64,000 nucleotides of DNA from CAYJLF01 sp964371055 (GTDB taxonomy: Bacteria > Eisenbacteria > RBG-16-71-46 > CAIMUX01): positions 248,001 to 312,000 of the forward strand of contig CAYJLF010000001.1 in the NCBI GenBank assembly GCA_964371055.1. The letters are read 5' to 3'. Of the stretch, positions 63,827 through 64,000 are shown one piece after another (the stretch's first letter is position 1; each line of letters starts with the position of its first letter). A model generated the notes under the pieces. That model searched no databases and was not told the origin of the DNA. It worked only from the letters and a program-made list of their open reading frames with translations. Both the position numbers and the translations under genes were made by a program.

Positions 63827-64000
63827 CTAGCTGTCGCGGAGCAGCGCCTCCAGCCTCTCCCGCTGCGGATCGGTCTTCCCGTCCGCTACGGTCGGAGTGA
63901 TCTCCAGGGCGCGCCTCCAGATCGTCCGCGCGGACTCCATGTTCCCCATCCGCGCGTGGGCTGTGCCGAGGTTGTAGAGGAGCCCCGGCAGGCGCTCGTG
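63827..64000 (-). CDS. TPR-repeat protein, C-terminal 57 residues (cut by window edge)
   Basis: The reading frame enters from the right edge. It reads LPGLLYNLGTAHARMGNMES, then ARTIWRRALEITP: one full tetratricopeptide repeat with the expected G/A/Y positions. A charged tail follows and ends at TAG. TPR repeats mediate protein contacts, so the function of the whole protein cannot be told. It converges on the OmpA-like gene, 41 bases away. Confidence 0.75.
   Translation of the reverse strand, partial: HERLPGLLYNLGTAHARMGNMESARTIWRRALEITPTVADGKTDPQRERLEALLRDS

Overview
This is a 64 kb piece of a high-GC bacterial chromosome carrying one run of ten Ns at 25489-25498, so it is a draft or metagenome-assembled scaffold. 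At least six secreted proteins end in a C-terminal domain with the signature W-D-G-x-D-x-x-G-x-x-(V/L)-P-x-G-x-Y, the FlgD-Ig/Por-sorting-like tail common in Candidatus Eisenbacteria and relatives of the FCB group. Together with gingipain-type C25 proteins, a DUF3078 outer-membrane protein, a fused CcsBA and many lipoproteins, this suggests a Gram-negative, diderm, protein-secreting bacterium of that kind. This placement is inference. There are no rRNAs, convincing tRNAs, transposases, CRISPR arrays or phage genes.

Layout. 1-552: the cut end of galT. 552-1087: a non-coding region with an AT-rich island. 1088-6081: a coupled operon of an NtrC-type regulator, its sensor kinase, a lipoprotein and a YitT-type membrane protein. 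6122-8899 (minus): a DUF985 cupin, an MNIO partner, a DUF692/MNIO enzyme and a STAS protein. 9151-14474: a fused cytochrome c synthetase (CcsBA) and a spore-photoproduct-lyase-like radical SAM protein. 14481-30554: a secreted-protein block with three large C25 (gingipain-fold) proteins and a beta-helix protein. 30743-35774: a methyltransferase, a MacAB-type efflux set and a lipoprotein. 35845-40422: a sensor kinase, a DUF2058-like protein and a bifunctional penicillin-binding protein. 40470-44434: a BmrCD-like heterodimeric ABC exporter. 44489-51338: an FHA-GAF-PP2C phosphatase, AsnB plus a Wzx-type flippase, and phosphoglucomutase. 51367-57659 (minus): a redox island of a CxxCH protein, rubrerythrin, a choice-anchor V protein, a two-subunit bd-like oxidase with fused cytochrome c, and a DUF3078 outer-membrane protein. 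57810-64000: an FN3 lipoprotein, an FmdB zinc ribbon, a secreted beta-rich protein, a lone pseudopilin, a GNAT, FtcD, an OmpA-like protein and a cut TPR protein.

How it fits together. CcsBA would mature the c-type cytochromes encoded in the redox island. AsnB, flippase, Pgm and GalT point to glycan or nucleotide-sugar metabolism. The secreted C25 and beta-helix proteins share one kind of sorting tail and presumably one export route, whose machinery is not in this window. The most novel-looking locus is the MNIO-partner-cupin operon (6122-8444): it looks like a peptide-modification cassette, but I see no precursor peptide beside it. The most striking protein observation is that all three C25 proteins keep the catalytic Cys position but lack the canonical His.
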